Assembly (NCBI GenBank): GCA_004794655.1 | Contig: SMMW01000584.1 | Location: 1,414,501-1,478,500, forward strand | Direction: 5' to 3' | DNA from: Marisa cornuarietis | Lineage: Eukaryota; Mollusca; Gastropoda; Architaenioglossa; Ampullariidae | Length of the DNA stretch: 64,000 nucleotides | Shown here: positions 34,301 to 46,000 of the stretch, in pieces | Layout: the number at the start of each line of letters is the position of its first letter | Position numbering within the stretch: position 1 is the first letter of the stretch | The notes under the pieces: generated by a model | The model's database searches: none | Told to the model about the DNA's origin: nothing | What the model saw: only the letters and a program-made list of their open reading frames with translations | Made by a program: the position numbers and the translations under genes

Positions 34301-37300
34301 GGCTTGTTCACAGATTAAGTATCCTGAGGGTTCTTTTTGTCTAGTAACACTGCATCATTATTCAAGCATGTTGTTCATACCTTGACAACACAGAGGTCAT
34401 ATTGATAGGAGCTGTGCAGATTTTTTCTTCCTGGAGGTGAAACTGCATGGTGAAGAACAAATCTGTTGTGTGGAATGGCTTCTGTTGAACTGGTGTTGCA
34501 GTGTTTGGCAACTAAGATTGTTACAAGCACTGCCACAGGATGTAAGAATAAGCCCATTGCCACAGCTTGTTAAACTGTAAGAACTATTGAGCTTTTGGTG
34601 TCATACAGTTTCCTAGTCGTTATTAGATAAGTATGCATGAGTAAAATTAATGTCTAACGTTTTATACAGATTTTGTACAAAGTTCTTGCCTTTTCTGCCA
34701 CTAGACCTGTCAGTGGTTATACTTCAGATGTAAATATCACACCCAGGAAACGTCTGATAAATGGTCTGGTTACATGCCTCGTGCCCATCCACCCACCCAT
34801 CACAAAAGGAAAAGTAGATCCTGCACATCAATTGTACAGAGAAGAACTTATTTTAAAATGTTCCATTAAACTAACTTATTTCCCCTGACACTGGTGTTGA
34901 CAAGACAATTTCTGCTTGCCAAACATTTTCAGGTTTAGCAGGAGAAGAATTTTATTTCTTTTGTGCAGTTTTATTCGAACAAAACCACCATTTTTAACTC
35001 ATTAAATAGTAATAAATAGTTGATTATTTTAAAAATGATTGTTTTATATTTTCTTATCACAGATTCTCTTGTAAATATGTTACTTTCATGTCATTAGTCA
35101 ATAGAATACTGTGATTTGAGAGTTTGCCTTTTTAAATTATGCTTGAGTATTATGTTTCTTTTTAAATTTGAACTTAACATGGAGCACTCAGGGATGGTGA
35201 CTTGAGAAGGAAAGCTGTAGTATTATATACTGAGATGATACAAAATGTCATTTATGGAGACAGTAATGTTATTGATGTGTGACTTTACAGTTACTTCAGA
35301 AAAAAATACGCACTTTGTGCTTCCCAGGTGAGAGTCAAGTTCTAGGATAAACATTTGGGGATGCTGCTGCTTCATGTAACTGTCCAGTTTGCCAGAAGAG
35401 ACTGTATGGCATGAGCTGCATACTGATGATTGCTTTGTTTTTCAGCAGTTTTCATGCCATAGTCACAAGCATAGTTGGGTGGATGTTAAGTACAGTCTGT
35501 TGCATCATCACGTCTGGTATAAACTTTCCAATGTTGAGCTGATCTTCCTTGTACATTACACTTTAGTGAAAATATTTAGCTTTTTGACGTTAGCAGATTG
35601 CAGATTTGGTGTTTGTTTTGTGGGGGTTTTTTTTTTTTGTTTTTTGTTTGTTTTTTTGAAATTTCATCCAACAGATCTCTATTTTTACCCATCATGTTCT
35701 TCAGTTGTCTTTTCCTTGCTTCTGGACATTATGTGATCAGTGTCCTGGTAATGTGTACATAACATAATAATATATATATATAACTTGTATGCATGGACAT
35801 GTACAAGGCTTTGTAACTAGGATTTGTATTGAAGTGGTTGTTTGACATTGTGTGTGTCTGTGTTAATGGAGAAGTGTGTATGTGTGTGCGTTAACGTGGT
35901 TTTATGGTTAACAGGCTTAATTACTGCAATGACAATGATTTGCTGGATTTCTTGGTGAGAGGAGGATCGCTAACAGTTTGCTGGGGATTTCAAATTGTTT
36001 GAGTTTATAATTTTCAGCAGCCATCTTACTGTGGTTGCGACAGTTTTCTATGAAACAATATATTGTTTATTCTGCAAAATAGCAGAAGAAAGTTTCCAAA
36101 CAGTTTATGAAAGAGGTTCAGTGGAGGTGACATTGATTGTGAAAGTTTAGCCCATTGGTTTGGCCTATTCTGAACAGAGTATAGAATTATAGTGGCATCT
36201 TATGTGTTTGTGTAGCTGCATAAGTTACTAAATTGAGTTTGTTGGTTTGTTTGGTTCCTTGAGGGAGAAGATGTAAAGGATAGCCGACAGCTTTGTTCTT
36301 GGTATTTGATTCTTCTTTCATGAGCGGAATCTTGTGGAGAGCTGATTGGTGTTGTTTCCTATTGCTGGGTGTTGGTATCAGGGTGCTGCGGGTATATGAG
36401 GATTATTTTTTTGCTTGTCAAATTTTATTTATAGTGGAAAAAATGGTTCATAATACTTTCTGCAAGTGCACATTTTGTGTGTGTGTGTGGTGGGGAGTGG
36501 GGATGTGTATGCATGTGTCCTTGTATATTTTGTAAATGGGAACAGAAGTAATGCTATCATGTAGTTAATGGATGTTATTTTGTTATTTCATATTGTTATT
36601 TCATAAGTGTTACATCATCTGTCATGCTGAATGCTACATCAAGGGTGCACAGAACTTAGCCATTTCAGACTGGCACCTGACAATAGACTTGTCCACTTCT
36701 GGTTGTGAATTGTACTTGGTCCAATCCCCAGTGCATCATCTGCATGCTCTCAAGGCTTGTAATGAAGCTCACAGAAATTTGAGCCACAGAAGCTTAAAGA
36801 AAAGATTTTGTTATGAACAAAGAAGATTCCCGTGGATCAAGTATTATGGCGAATTGTGTACCATAGTCCAGTGGCTGTTTTCTTGTGTAGCAATGTATGC
36901 ACAGCAGGCAGGGCAAGAGACTAAAGAGTTCCAGTATGTCCATGTAATACTGTATATCATGCAGCCCAAAAACTGAGTTCGGTGGGACAAGATTTTTTTC
37001 CAGTCAGTAAGGTGCTCATTATTGCTGGTTGTGCAGTAGAGAGGCTGTTACCTGTTAATAAAATTGCATGGGACACAGTTCATGATTTACAAGTTCTGCA
37101 GCACCAAGACTCAGCTGGCTAGGAAGTGTTTAAGCAAGGAGCCAGATACCCATCATGACCTCTCAATCTGTCTTGGTGAACTTGACTCAGCCAGTCAGCG
37201 TTTGTGCTTTCCTGAGGTGTCAAACGTGCATGCACTCTGTAGATACGGGTGTCCCTTATGTAGCTAGGGAGATTTCTGTGTAGAGATTGTTTTAGTCTTG

Positions 37301-38450
37301 AGCATCCGTACGCTAGTCACAAAAGCATGTAATTCGTTCATCCATTTCCGCAGGATTGTTGTCATTGTCATGTACTTGCCACAGAATACATTTTTGACTT
37401 CTGAAACTTTTAGGTATATAGACCCAGTTCTTTGTTGGTTAACCCAACAGCGGGATGTCGCTCCATTTGGTATTGTGTATTTTATCCAGATGAATGTTCC
37501 GTTTTTAGTGGTCGTTTATGACACCAGAAGAAAGTCTTTTTTTTCTCCCCTTGGTTAACGTCTTGTTTAGATTGTTGATGGAAGCATCTTGACGTGCTTG
37601 TAAAATGTGGTCTTGGGAAACTGCATTCGAGTCATTTTTAAGGTTTCGATTTTGTTTTTGAATTTTTTTCTTTATTAGACATTGCTTTCTGCCATTTGCA
37701 ATTCACCACTGCAGCTCTTTGAAAGAGCATGTGTCAACAGTTTGAAGATAGCTTCAATAGACAGAGCCCACAAAAAAGGTTATAGGTCATGGAGATTGCC
37801 ACGGCTTAAAATTGTCTTTGAGATCATGTTGCCATCAAGTCACAGGTCACCATAACCTGGCGTCGCATACTGCCATAAGTAGAACTGTACTAGCTGTCCT
37901 GTAGAATTTAATGTTCTAGTAGTCGGGTTAAATGGTTAATTCACATGCAGTGCAAGTCCCTATATTCTGGAGTATCTCATGCAACATTCGGCTTTTGGCA
38001 CACCTCTTGAGCTGGGGGTCACATACCATCTGGTGTTTCATTCTGCTGAACGGTACCACATTCTTTATCCTACTTCTTTATACAAATAAGAATTGTTTGT
38101 AGTTATATCCCAGAAGTTTGACGATCTCGTTTAATACATGGCTACAAGGATTTCCAGACAGACTTAGGTTATACTCATTTTGTTTTCAAGAGTTTTTTTT
38201 TCTTTTTTTTTCAGTCACATTTTGTGAAATAAGCTGACCTCCGCATCCCTAAATACAAAAGCAAACGCTGTTACTTTTCTTGTTACTAAAGAATGGAAAT
38301 CAAAGACTGCAGCGGCTATTTTTATGGTTGAATCGCGCCATGAAGGATGCATTTTTATGTGGTTCTTTTATGTGCTTTGAGTAGATATTGTGTGTGCCTT
38401 GTATGTGCAAAGAAAGTAAAAATAAAGGTGTTGTATTATATCTCTCTTAT
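31341..38450 (+). other. Probable long 3' UTR and 3' flank of the GLUT gene
   Basis: About 7.1 kb with no conserved coding region, no recognisable transposon, a visible T/G bias on the plus strand and few CpGs, all typical of a transcribed 3' UTR. Poly(A) signals AATAAA occur at 32,669 and 38,421-38,426. The base character changes after the second. Frames of up to 134 codons (36,572-36,976) show no known domain. The extent is an inference. Confidence 0.4.
38421..38426 (+). terminator. Candidate distal poly(A) signal
   Basis: AATAAA at the right edge of the T/G-rich stretch that follows the GLUT stop codon. A nearer alternative lies at 32,669. Confidence 0.35.
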
Positions 38451-38868
38451 GTTCTTTAATAACTTAATAACTGCATATAGATGTGCTTACGCACCTAAGT
38501 CATCTTTGTACCTGCCACCTAATCAGCGATTTTCCGTCAAAATCTTAAAAACTGGATCCGCCAAAAAGTAAAAAGGGTTCACACAAAAGAAAATGAACCA
38601 TTTTAATACCTTTCTTTGAGCAGCTTTGAAAATCGCGTTTTTGGTTCGCATCAAAAGCACGCGACTTTCGACTCATCTTGGGCGGCTGCTGGGACCCATT
38701 TCGATTTTTGGACAAGCGATAACTGTAATTTGTCCCCATGTCTTTCGTGTTGAAAAGTGTCAAAGCTATTAAACAGTTATAAAAAAAAGATCGCGATGAA
38801 GCAATGGATTAGAGCGCTGCGGACCGACGTATAAAGGGGAGTCCTTTCTATGACTGGGAAAATGTGGT

Positions 38869-39060
38869 TAAAACACTGGCTTGTGATCACGGCAGTAAGA
38901 GGCTCTGGGTTCAGATCTCGTCTCGGGACACTGTATGTGACACATGTTCGTAAGGCTTGGCGTTTTTCTTCGGGTACTCCGATATCCTCTCCCCCCCCCC
39001 CCATAGTGTGAAATCACCTCAAGGTGGAAGCACTTTCCTACTAATTCAACCAACCAACCG
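38869..39060 (+). mobile_element. tRNA-derived SINE, family 2-like head with conserved tail
   Basis: An A-box-like TGTGGTTAAAACACTGG and a B-box-like GGTTCAGATCTCG (within GGGTTCAGATCTCGTCTC) are followed by TTCTTCGGGTACTCCGATAT and a C run. The GGGTTCAnnTCTCGTCTC block is shared with the SINE at 56,262. Confidence 0.65.
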
Positions 39061-41898
39061 ACAGGGAAGATGCTCTCTGCTACTTCAAATACTTAAAATA
39101 ACAGTTCCTTTACGACGATCTTAGTATAACAATATAGAAGAAATGTTCTGATCTAGAACTTCCATTAAACTCCCTCGTGCACAGGACGCATTATATCGGT
39201 ACAATTTCTCCTAATCACCTACCCCAACCTCCTAACCATACCCCTCGACTCCAAACACGCGCGTCTTTACAGTGACCATAGACTTTAGAGAGAGAAGGAC
39301 TAGCATCTCAAGCACGGGAACACAACTTGCGTCGCGCATGCGCTGGACTAAGTCATTGCTTCGTTTTTTCCGGTTTTACTTTACACAGTGTGTCACAGAG
39401 CTACTGTCGTAATTATTTTGAGATACGTGTGTGTGTGTGTGAAGATAATAAGTGATCTATTATAATATGCAGTCTGTTGTAATGTTAAATAATTTGTTAA
39501 GATAAGCGAACACAACGCACGATGTGAATATGTTCAAAACAACATGTTATAAGGATTTAAATGTGTTACAGAATAAATGGAGTTTAAGGTACGTTCCTTA
39601 GAGCCTTGGTCTGAATTAATGCTGAATTAAATTCATTAAGAAACGATAAACTCGCTATAAACCGATTTCTGTAACCACTCAGAAAGACAATGAGGTAGAG
39701 AGCGAGAGCTTGCTGACAAACATCTTGACTTTAAAATCAATACATATACTACGATACAACGCTCTGTTTCAGCAAATATATTTTACATTATGATTCATAT
39801 ATAAAATATATATATATCAAAGCATACTTTCTAAGAGGATTTCTTCAATATCAATATTCCATGATATACTCGCGAATACACCACAAAGAGACCGGACGCT
39901 GCCTGTCAATTAGTTAAGCTTGTATACTGGACGGGAGTTGAGGCAGCGCTGGCCCACTACGCGCGCGCAGTGTTGGCTACCCTTTCCTTCACTGTCTATG
40001 CAGTGACGATCATATCTTGCATTCAGTATCTTAAATGACAAGTGCTGGATTTTTGTCGTTTGTTGACCCAAGAATGTTTTCAGGTTACTGACCTTGTCCA
40101 AAATTAGCCACAAATGGTTGTCCCATGCATGACGAAGCACATTCTATGCAGAGCTGCATCTGAAAGGTTTTTCAACCCTTTTTTAAAAAACTGTTTTTAA
40201 CCACTTTTTTTTTTCACGGACAGCTCTCATGCCTGGTTTTACTGTGTACTTAATGCAGGATGAAACCCCGCCACATTGGAGCTTTCGCAGCGCATTCACA
40301 AGCAAAGATAAAATATGGCTGACGATGCGTCGTGCAACTAAGCCAAATCTCGCCCGAGAAGGACCCAGTTTTATGTGCTCTTGACAACAGTCAGGGACAC
40401 GAGTAATGAGTAAGCACGAAAATGAGTAAGTATGAGGGGAAAACAGTTTTATTTATGCAGCTAACCCATCCACTTCATATCTTCCACACAGATACGATAG
40501 ACTTAAGGCGCAAGGATGCGACAGACAAATAAGCTTTTAATAAACTTAGTAAAACCACCACACTTTGTAACTTCGCACCAAATGAAAATGTCATACACAC
40601 AGTAGTTATTTACCTTTCAAAGGCTTATCAATAAGCCACATGCATATATATGCTGATAAGTTGAAAAGAAAGTAAGTGAAAAGTAATGAATGTATCAAAA
40701 CATTTAACACATTTTACGCATTACGAGCTGTTAAAGTAAAGAAGCATTCCTATTTGAATAATGCAGGGATGGATTCACTCACTTAGTCTTATGTGCTGTG
40801 TTTGCAGATTTCGACTGGTTGTTGGTCCCACAATCATCCTTCATTTCTGATAAAGTTATTGGTGTAGGGAACGTCCGGAAATCATTTGATCCGGCTCGCC
40901 AAGGCAACCCCAGATATGAGTGAATCTATAACATTTTTTTTTTCACAACGACATAAAAGGTAGATTGTGGTGACTCAGAGTACAGGCAGGCTAGAAGTGT
41001 ACACGTTGCAAAAGTGTCAACACACCATGGTGAAACTACAGCATGACCATTTAGAGCAGGCTAATTTTTTAAGTATTTTATATGCCCGCGAACGATGTTA
41101 TAAATATCAAAAATGGCCCTTGGAGAAAGAAAGGTTCCCCATCCCTGGTGTAGGGAATCAGTCAATCAGCGACCAGATTTATGCTTTTTAAAGAGGACAG
41201 GTACGTTGACAAAATTTCATTAACAAGCAAACATTCATAATTAAGCTCTGTATAATGTACTTTATTGCAACCACGATTAAATTATTACTGTACACTGGAC
41301 ATTGTGTCTTTCACTAATAAGATAAAATGTGCGCTGGTTCCGATTACGGATGGGAACAGCAGAAAGTAGAATTTCTCTCTTTCTCTCTCCCTCCTTCCCT
41401 TTTCTTACTACTCCTTTTCAAATTTCTCCTCACCCGCACCCCCGACTGCACCGACCACAGTGCCCCAGAGTAAGAGGGTATGTGTCTATAATTAGGTACC
41501 GGCACACACGTCTTCCCGCGGGTGGAAAGTCGGCGATCGCACAAGAATAGCGCGTTTTCAATTCAGAGTATTTTATGAACTATCAGGAATAAAAATATCA
41601 AATTTAAATCACAATAAAGAACAAATTTTCTTCATTTGTTAAGAATATATCTTTGTTTTGTGTTAGTGGAAGACTAATGTGTATTTTTTTTAGGATAAAT
41701 GGTATCCGGCACGAAAATCGGCAACCGCGCGGTGGCCATTTTCCGTGTGCCGTGCGTTTTGATGGTTGGGTCGGTATTTGTGCTCGCGTTGACAAGCTTT
41801 CGCATGGATATTGCTGTGTACATATTGAATAAAGTCAGCGAAGATTGGCGGAAACGCCGATGTATTTTTCAAAAAGAAATTTAACAGATCTAAATCAC
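39061..41898. other. Intergenic stretch between the GLUT and esterase loci
   Basis: No gene or element was recognised. There are short GT and TA runs (39,427-39,442; 39,810-39,822). The minor open frames have no recognisable content. Confidence 0.4.
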
Positions 41899-41899
41899 A

Positions 41900-42490
41900 A
41901 GAAAGATGAGGCAACATATCCGTCTAATTTAAAATGACGTATATAGTTCGAACCACGTGCAAAATACCATGTGCTTACCTAGGTGAACGTGAAAGAGCAG
42001 TGTCTGCTGAATCCGGTGGTATATCACATGGCAGTGTCAAGTTCATGATAGCCACCCGCTTCCTGGGTAAAGAAACCGACCCTGTTTCAAAACGTTCATG
42101 TAGCCACAATGGGGCTAACGCAAAATATCCGTCAACTTTGATATGAAGTAGCTCAAATCACGTGCAAAATACCACGTGCTTTCCTAGGTGAGCGTGAAAG
42201 AGCATTTTCTGCTGAATCTGATGGTATATGAGACAGCAGTTTAAAGTGTATGATAGCCACCCACTTGGCGGGGAAAAAATAGTGACCCTTTTTCAAAAAA
42301 TTGGTTTGAGCAAAACGCAAAATATTTGTCAACTTTGAAATGACGTAGCTCAAACCACGTGTAAAATACCACGTGCTTCCTTATGTGAGGGTGAAAGAGC
42401 AGTTTCTGCTGAAAGCGATGGTATATGACGTGGCAGTGTCGAGTTTACGATAGCCGACCGCTTGCCGGTTTTACCAAGTTGGTACGAGCG
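41900..42490. repeat. Tandem array, three units of about 200 bp with paired CACGTG boxes
   Basis: Three units start near 41,930, 42,135 and 42,330, with phases 205 and 197 bp apart. Each holds ACGTAGCTCAAACCACGTG-like sequence, a second CACGTG (CATGTG in unit 1) 17 bp later, GTGAAAGAGCAG, TCTGCTGAA, GGTATAT and ATAGCCACCCGCTT. It lies just downstream of CES-A. It has no coding potential. Confidence 0.85.
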
Positions 42491-42827
42491 GACAGTCACA
42501 ATGACGGCTAACCAAGCAAGTAATGCTAAGGCAGCGGAACAGATTGATGCGACTCGCTCACTTTGAGTTAATATTTAATCATCTAACATGTGTCGCTGTA
42601 CATAAATAAAATAAATCACATTTCACACAAGCATTCGTCCAATAAGCGTTCAAGTGAATATTGACCTAAGTACTCCTGTATATTTGCATCAGTGCAAAAA
42701 CAAAAAGTTGCTCTTTATGTGTGCGTGCGTGTGTGCGTGTGCGCGTGTGTGTAAAGTGCTTTGAGTTTAGCTTCGGTGATAAAAAGCTATAAAACAAACT
42801 AAAAATATTCGCGAACGTACGTGCATT
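42491..42827 (-). other. CES-A 3' flank
   Basis: This sequence follows the CES-A stop on the minus strand. A short TG/CG run at 42,718-42,752 is the only structure. No strong AATAAA was placed on the minus strand. A weaker ATTAAA lies near 42,575. Confidence 0.35.
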
Positions 42828-43047
42828 TCACAGTTCGTCCTTCACGCAGTCTTGTACCACATGCTGTTTCACCTGGTTGGCGGCGTTCTTCACTTCCGGT
42901 AAAAGCTGCAGCCACACAGACAGGCGCTCACGCATCACGTGGTGCTGAATGCTGGGACTGGTGGAGAGGGAGAGGTACGCCTCACCTTGACTCGTGAACT
43001 CCGGCACCTCTTCGCCCAGAGACGACCTCAGGTGGACGCTTGGATTT
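42828..43047 (-). CDS. CES-A exon 5 (C-terminus, KDEL)
   Basis: The acceptor is CTATCCAG at 43,048-43,050. It enters in phase 2, completing a Gly codon, then NPSVHLRSSLGEE, and ends KDEL-TGA. The first ~160 nt are about 96% identical to exon 5 of CES-B, but the last ~57 nt are not. Confidence 0.94.
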
Positions 43048-46000
43048 CTGGATAGATATGGACGTCATGTTTTATTATTATTATTATTATTTGTGTTGTT
43101 GTTGTTGTTGTTGTTGTTGTTGTAGAGATTAAGGAGACAATACGGTCAGAATCAGAGCGGAAAAGTAGGAATGAGCTGGAAGACAATGTGGGCGCTTTGG
43201 TCGTACTTATGAAAAATGTTTGAGGATCGAGTCTTGTGAGCCGCTTCATGCGTATCCAGTTGTTTCCCCGGACGCGAGCTGGGACAAAAAATTTTAGCCA
43301 GTCAGACTGCACGGAAAACGTGCTATGACACGCTTGATTCACCAAACCCACCTCAGCGGAAGGCAGAATTATTTTTTTCCAGTTAATTGGGCAAGAAAAC
43401 CAGCTAATCAAAGCCCAATCATGCACGGCCAAGACGAGTAGAAATTAATGAAAAATAAATTAACTCCTGTCCGTAAAGACCTTTATATACACCTTTTTTC
43501 TTTAAACACAAGCCCTAATAATCACAGACGAAGACCAGACACGAACCTTAACCCTAACCCAAACCTATTCCTAGCACTAACATCCTTATCTTCAAACTCA
43601 AGCCTATCCCTAACATTGACCTAAACCCTAATCCAACTATCGAAATCCCAAGCTATAAAACAATGATCTCAAAAACAAGCAAAAAACATACTCAAGAATG
43701 TTTAAAAACAAATCAAAAAAGACAAAAAAACACATATAAAAACTGGAATCAGCACCTAACAAGAATCGGAGCGACAACTTCTGTACATAATAATCCCTCT
43801 TTCTTCCCACTGCACTACAGCAGCTTCAACAAAGGCAGACAATGCCATACTCATTCGTTCTATGTCTTTCCCCCTGACCCCACAACATCTACGAACGGTT
43901 TTTGATTGGCTAAAATTTTCCTGTCTTATTCCTAATGGGAAAAACAATTTCGATCCCCGAACGAATAGGACCGGTGTACCTGCAGAGCCGTTTGTATGCT
44001 AGAACTGGTCATGGGATAAAAGAATGAATAAAACATAATTACTGTACACATAAACACAGTCTCTCTCTTTCTTTCTCTCTAAACACACACACACACACAC
44101 ACACAGTGAGTTTGCTGATTGAGAGCAGGTAACGAGTTAAATCTGACTTAATGATGTCTTTCCTATTGTTATTGTTAATCACAGCGCAAGAAACGAAGGC
44201 TATATCGCAGTGATAAAAGATCATTTAAGATGTTTGCTAAAACTATGAAAATGAGGCTGTCTTACGAGAGATTAATACAACATATTAATGCACAATAAAG
44301 ATAAACAAACGAGATTTATGTAACGAAGAAGAAATTAATCTTTTCTACTGTCTTATTCTTCCTCTTCTTCTTCTGTCTGTCTTTCTATGAAATACCTTTA
44401 CTTACTAGGGAAACTGAAAGACACCGAACTTCGAATTTTGCAACAGTGTAATTGGATCTAAGCCTACCCTTCTACCTTCACCTTTCCGGGGACTTACCCA
44501 GTTCTGGCAAAGTCAGCCAACATGGTTACGAAGTCCGAGGACAGCTTCTCTTCCTCTGGTGTAAGTGGGCCCGTCTTGCCGCTAAACAGCATCGACTCCG
44601 AGAGAAACTCGAACTCCAACAGCAAGTCATCTGCGTGGTGTGTACCCGGGACGGGGCCACCCCAATTAAAACTAAGATCCTGGTTCAGCCAGTACAGATA
44701 CCTCCTGCTAGTGTGGGGCTGAGCGGCTAAGGTTTGAATCCACATCATGCACGGTGCATTGAATAAGGCGTCACCGAGCGCTTGTATCAAAGTGTCTAAA
44801 GAAACAGAACTGTTAGTGAAGGCGTCTGGCCCTCGGTAGACAAACTCTAATACCTGAGGAGTAAAAATAGAATGTAATATACATTACACATATTTATGTA
44901 ATATATGTTTTATATGTATTTATTTCACCTCAGGAATAAGATGACATTTAGAAACCACCGCATAAAAATCCATATCTACTTCTGGACTGTCTTACAGTCA
45001 TAGAGTAATATTATAATTTGTACACACATTGGCGGTAAAAAAAAAACTGTGTCCCAAAACTAAGATACAACACCTTCAAGGCCACACCGCTGGCAGGACC
45101 CAGGTCTGCGCATCTCATCCAGGTGCTGAGGAGATGACGAAAATATCTCTCGGTGTACGCGTCCTTGACGGGATTAAGTTTGAGTAAAAGCAGCAGTAGC
45201 GCTCCCTCGCTGTTGGTGAAGCCACTCAAGATGTCCACCTCTTCCACACGAGCTGACGCCATGTGACCTATGTCTGCCATCAGCCTTGCAGGGCTGTCCA
45301 TCAAAAATTCACCTGTGCAAAATGAGTGCATTATCATTAGTCGTTAAAATTAATTGCCTTTAAAACTTTTACTCTAATTCATCACGGGCTCTGGTTTGTT
45401 TATATGGCTATAGTCTTTTGTAGGAAATATCTTATTATTTTGAAATCTCTCGTTTTGTCAACATGTTTCATTTCATTACTTACTGCCACATGTCCTGTCT
45501 TATAAACAGCAAATCGTGAACTACGCTGCAACAAACCATTCTAGTCCCTACGAATACCAGTAAACAAAGACATCTACACAGTACACCGATCGCCTTTCGA
45601 TCAGCAAGCCACCCGAACGCCGTATTTAAGCGATCTCCGTTTTATCTGGTAGATGTCAGTGGATTCATCTCGCCTAACATCGTTATCTAATGTTCATCCT
45701 GTTGCGTAAATTTTCAAGACCAAAAGTTGAATGTAAGTTTGCTGCATTAAAACTTAGTGGACGGTGATGCAGATAGCCTCACTGGAAACATCAAAGAGGT
45801 GGTACTGTCGACAGCCTTGGAATGAAAAAAGAAATAACCCTGGGTCACAAATGACATCCAAGATTTCTGTTGACCTAAAGGAGGGACTTAAAAGCAAACG
45901 CGAAAAAGGGGAAAAGCAAACGCGAAGCAGTCTCCAAATACAAAGAAGTGAACTTTTCCATCACGAAAGGGACGAAGGCAATTTATGAGAAGAAAAAAAA

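Noticed and set aside
36572..36976. A 134-codon frame downstream of the GLUT gene
   Set aside because: No domain, lies in the T/G-rich putative 3' UTR and has no splice or promoter support. Conservation data could revive it.
43028..43432. A 134-codon minus-strand frame next to CES-A exon 5
   Set aside because: It runs through the TTG microsatellite as polythreonine and lies in intron 4. CES-B has no counterpart.
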